From assembly GCA_034509735.1 (NCBI GenBank), contig JACGWO010000002.1, positions 48,977,115-49,041,114 of the forward strand: a stretch of DNA of 64,000 nt. The letters run 5' to 3'. This DNA comes from Sesamum alatum. Taxonomy: Eukaryota > Streptophyta > Magnoliopsida > Lamiales > Pedaliaceae. The notes beneath the pieces were generated by a model. That model searched no databases and was not told where the DNA came from. It saw only the letters and a program-made list of their open reading frames with translations. Below are positions 62,044 to 64,000 of the stretch, in pieces (position 1 is the first letter of the stretch; each line of letters begins with the position of its first letter). The position numbers and the translations under genes are program-made.

Positions 62044-62076
62044 ATTTTTTTTTTACATTTTTTAAATAAATTTCCC

Positions 62077-62085
62077 AATAAATGC
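62077..62085. other. Target-site duplication of MULE2, right copy
   Basis: AATAAATGC, identical to 59335-59343. Confidence 0.85.
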
Positions 62086-64000
62086 AGTATTTATCTATCC
62101 ATAATTAAATAAACACAAATGTAGTGTTGGATAAATGTGAAAGCTAGAATCTGCAAGCATAAATGCCACTTAGAGGGTGGCTAGCTAGCTAATTTTGTTT
62201 TAACTATTTTATAAATCGATTAATATTACTAAATTGTATAAGTTATTTATTAAATTTTCTTTTCAGTATAATATTTATGATGTTTTGATAAATAAGATTA
62301 TAGAAGTTTTCTTTTTCAAATTTTTTACAAAATAGGACATGCTATAATCTTTATTTGAGCTGTCCAAATAATATTTTGATAAATTTATAAATTTGGCCGA
62401 ATACTAGAAAAGTAATCAATAACGTAGCAATAATTTCTCTAACCTCAATGTTCATATATTATTTAAAAGTAATCACATACTTTTTTTTCAAATAAATTTA
62501 CTAAATTATTTATTAATTTTTATGAGAAAATAATTAATTAATTTATGTCCAACTTTGAGGAAATATTTATTTTAAAACGAATACGATATTAACGTTTTAG
62601 ATGATTTTTTTTATGGATAAGTTTGATCAATTCAATGATTATTAATAGATCAAATACTTTTAATTAACAATTTATAATTAAAAAAAATCAATTCTTAGAT
62701 GAGCTCGAAGCATCATATACCAACTCAAGCGCGTGTAATACACCAATCACTTTTCTCAAAATCATAATAAGTGATTTGGTATCTTCATGTGAATATTAAG
62801 AAATTCAACACTAAAATATAAGTAAGAAAAATATTAAATAATTAGGGGTGATAATAAAAAAGGAGCATTGCATGGTGTAGTATATGATTTGATGACCCCT
62901 TTTGAATTTTGTCCTTATTATATTTTCCTCTTTACTTAAACATGTCCCTTTCACTTGTCCCATCTATGATTAAAAATAAAATTAGTGCACCTAGTTGAAA
63001 CAAAATAATATTAAAATCTTCAACCTCAATCTTGATTTACTTGATCCTTTGGTCTAATGGTTGAAATCACCCTATGCCACATTCATGATGTAGGTTCTAG
63101 TTCTTGCTAACGCATTTGGTAAAATAAACGTACGTTCTGATCTGTACGTTGATTCTGCATGTTTTGGCCTTGGTTTTCAAAAATAATAAATCAGATATAG
63201 AGATTCTGCACTCGCACGTATAGCGCAAGCACAACCCTCTCTGCCGATCTTGGTTTTTGATAGTTTCACCGACCCACATGACGCAAGCATAATTCTCATT
63301 GACGGGTTTTGATTTTTGACAATAGTAAGTAGAGATCATGGTTGTGACATACATAGCGCAAGCACAATCTTTCTTGACGAGTTTGTGGGTACCACCCGTG
63401 CTACTTCCCATTTTGCGTAACTACCTCCCCAAAAAAATACACTCTTTAAATTGCAATAATCTTGATATTAGTTGGAAAAATTTAAAGTTTTGATTTTTTT
63501 AGAGCAATAATTATGATATCCAATATATTAGTTCAGTATAATCATCATGAATTTGATGGGACTAGTCTAACTACCAGACAGAGTCTTGTTGGCTGAATTT
63601 GAAGACTATATCATTATAATTTTTTAATAATATTTATTTTCTATGATGCACTTAGATTAAGATTTTATTTTCTAAAAAAAAGTGAATCCTTTTTTATATA
63701 AACATTCTAAACCCTAAAAAGTGTGATAATTATCTAAAACTTAAAATTACAACCACAATTAAACTTATTAATGATGGAGTTTACTACTTAATTTAATTCT
63801 TTTTACTAGGAGTAATACTACATAATGAAATTACCTCTCAAAAAAAAAACTCAATCTTTATATTTTGATATCGCAAAAATCCATTTCATCCTTGAATGAA
63901 AGCGCTCATGTTTTGCAACACGAAATTTTAATAAAAATAAAGAAATAAATTTTTGTATAATTTTATATAAATGATGCTTATAATAATAATTGATTAAATA
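62086..64000. other. AT-rich intergenic sequence to window edge
   Basis: No gene recognised. A GC-richer patch at 63110-63410 holds an imperfect repeat (see findings); the rest is AT-rich without complete elements. Confidence 0.4.
63205..63395. repeat. Imperfect direct repeats with 'agcgcaagcacaa' cores
   Basis: 'tagcgcaagcacaaccctct', 'gacgcaagcataattctcattgacgggttttgatttttgac' and 'tagcgcaagcacaatctttcttgacgagttt' are related units about 65-75 bp apart. The minus-strand frame through them (63097-63411, 104 codons) therefore repeats a Cys-containing phrase (DCACAMYV / NYACVMWV / GLCLRYTC). Origin unknown. Confidence 0.45.

Larger units (their letters stand above)
59344..62076. mobile_element. 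MULE2: 2.73-kb deleted Mutator-like element with hairpin-train ends
   Basis: The ends match as inverted repeats (GGAAAAATTATTTAAAAAAT left; GGGAAATTTATTTAAAAAAT as read from the right). A perfect 9-bp duplication flanks it. Directly inside each end is a perfect hairpin GAAATTGGTGTG-loop-CACACCAATTTC, followed by a series of unlike hairpins. The interior has the N-terminal part of a MuDR-type transposase (plus) facing the first part of a PMD gene (minus); the middle of the parent element is deleted. Non-autonomous. Confidence 0.9.

Overview
The window is nuclear DNA of a flowering plant, almost certainly a eudicot. It is AT-rich. Genes have many short GT-AG introns, a plant-type nuclear tRNA-Gln is present, and every recognisable protein is closest to plant families (DMS3, SINAT, BOBBER-type NudC, PMEI-PME, plant mobile domain). 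The species cannot be fixed from the sequence; an asterid is a guess.

Layout. 1-2 kb: AP-3 complex sigma subunit on the minus strand, its last exon probably cut by the left edge. 5.6-10.1 kb: DMS3, an RNA-directed DNA methylation (RdDM) factor, plus strand, with a 591-bp hairpin MITE in intron 1. 11.1 kb: tRNA-Gln(CUG), minus. 13-15.5 kb: SINA-type E3 ubiquitin ligase, plus. 19.8-23.5 kb: S9 dipeptidyl peptidase, plus. 25.0-29.1 kb: membrane-anchored PMEI-PME pectin methylesterase, minus, with a MITE in its third intron. 31.5-37.3 kb: a 5.86-kb Mutator-like element (MULE1) with 11-bp target duplications, carrying a MuDR-type transposase and a divergent plant-mobile-domain (PMD) gene, both damaged. 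38-45 kb: gene-free DNA packed with one family of about 430-bp MITEs. 45.1-46.2 kb: At4g10955-like alpha/beta-hydrolase lipase, minus. 48.8-51.3 kb: NudC/BOBBER1-like chaperone, plus, with a perfect heat-shock element in its proximal promoter. 59.3-62.1 kb: a second MULE (MULE2, 2.73 kb, 9-bp TSD) with the same two gene types, this time convergent and 3'-truncated by an internal deletion. Both of its ends are built from trains of perfect hairpins. The remaining DNA is AT-rich intergenic sequence with no gene I can support.

The host genes are unrelated housekeeping or stress genes, each with its own promoter; they do not form a pathway or cluster. The most unusual content is the pair of MULEs that combine a MuDR transposase with a PMD gene and carry palindrome arrays at their ends. 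The intronic hairpin in DMS3 is also notable, because DMS3 belongs to the pathway that silences such elements.

Exon boundaries were derived by hand from reading frame, GT/AG signals and remembered family sequences. No alignment or search was run.
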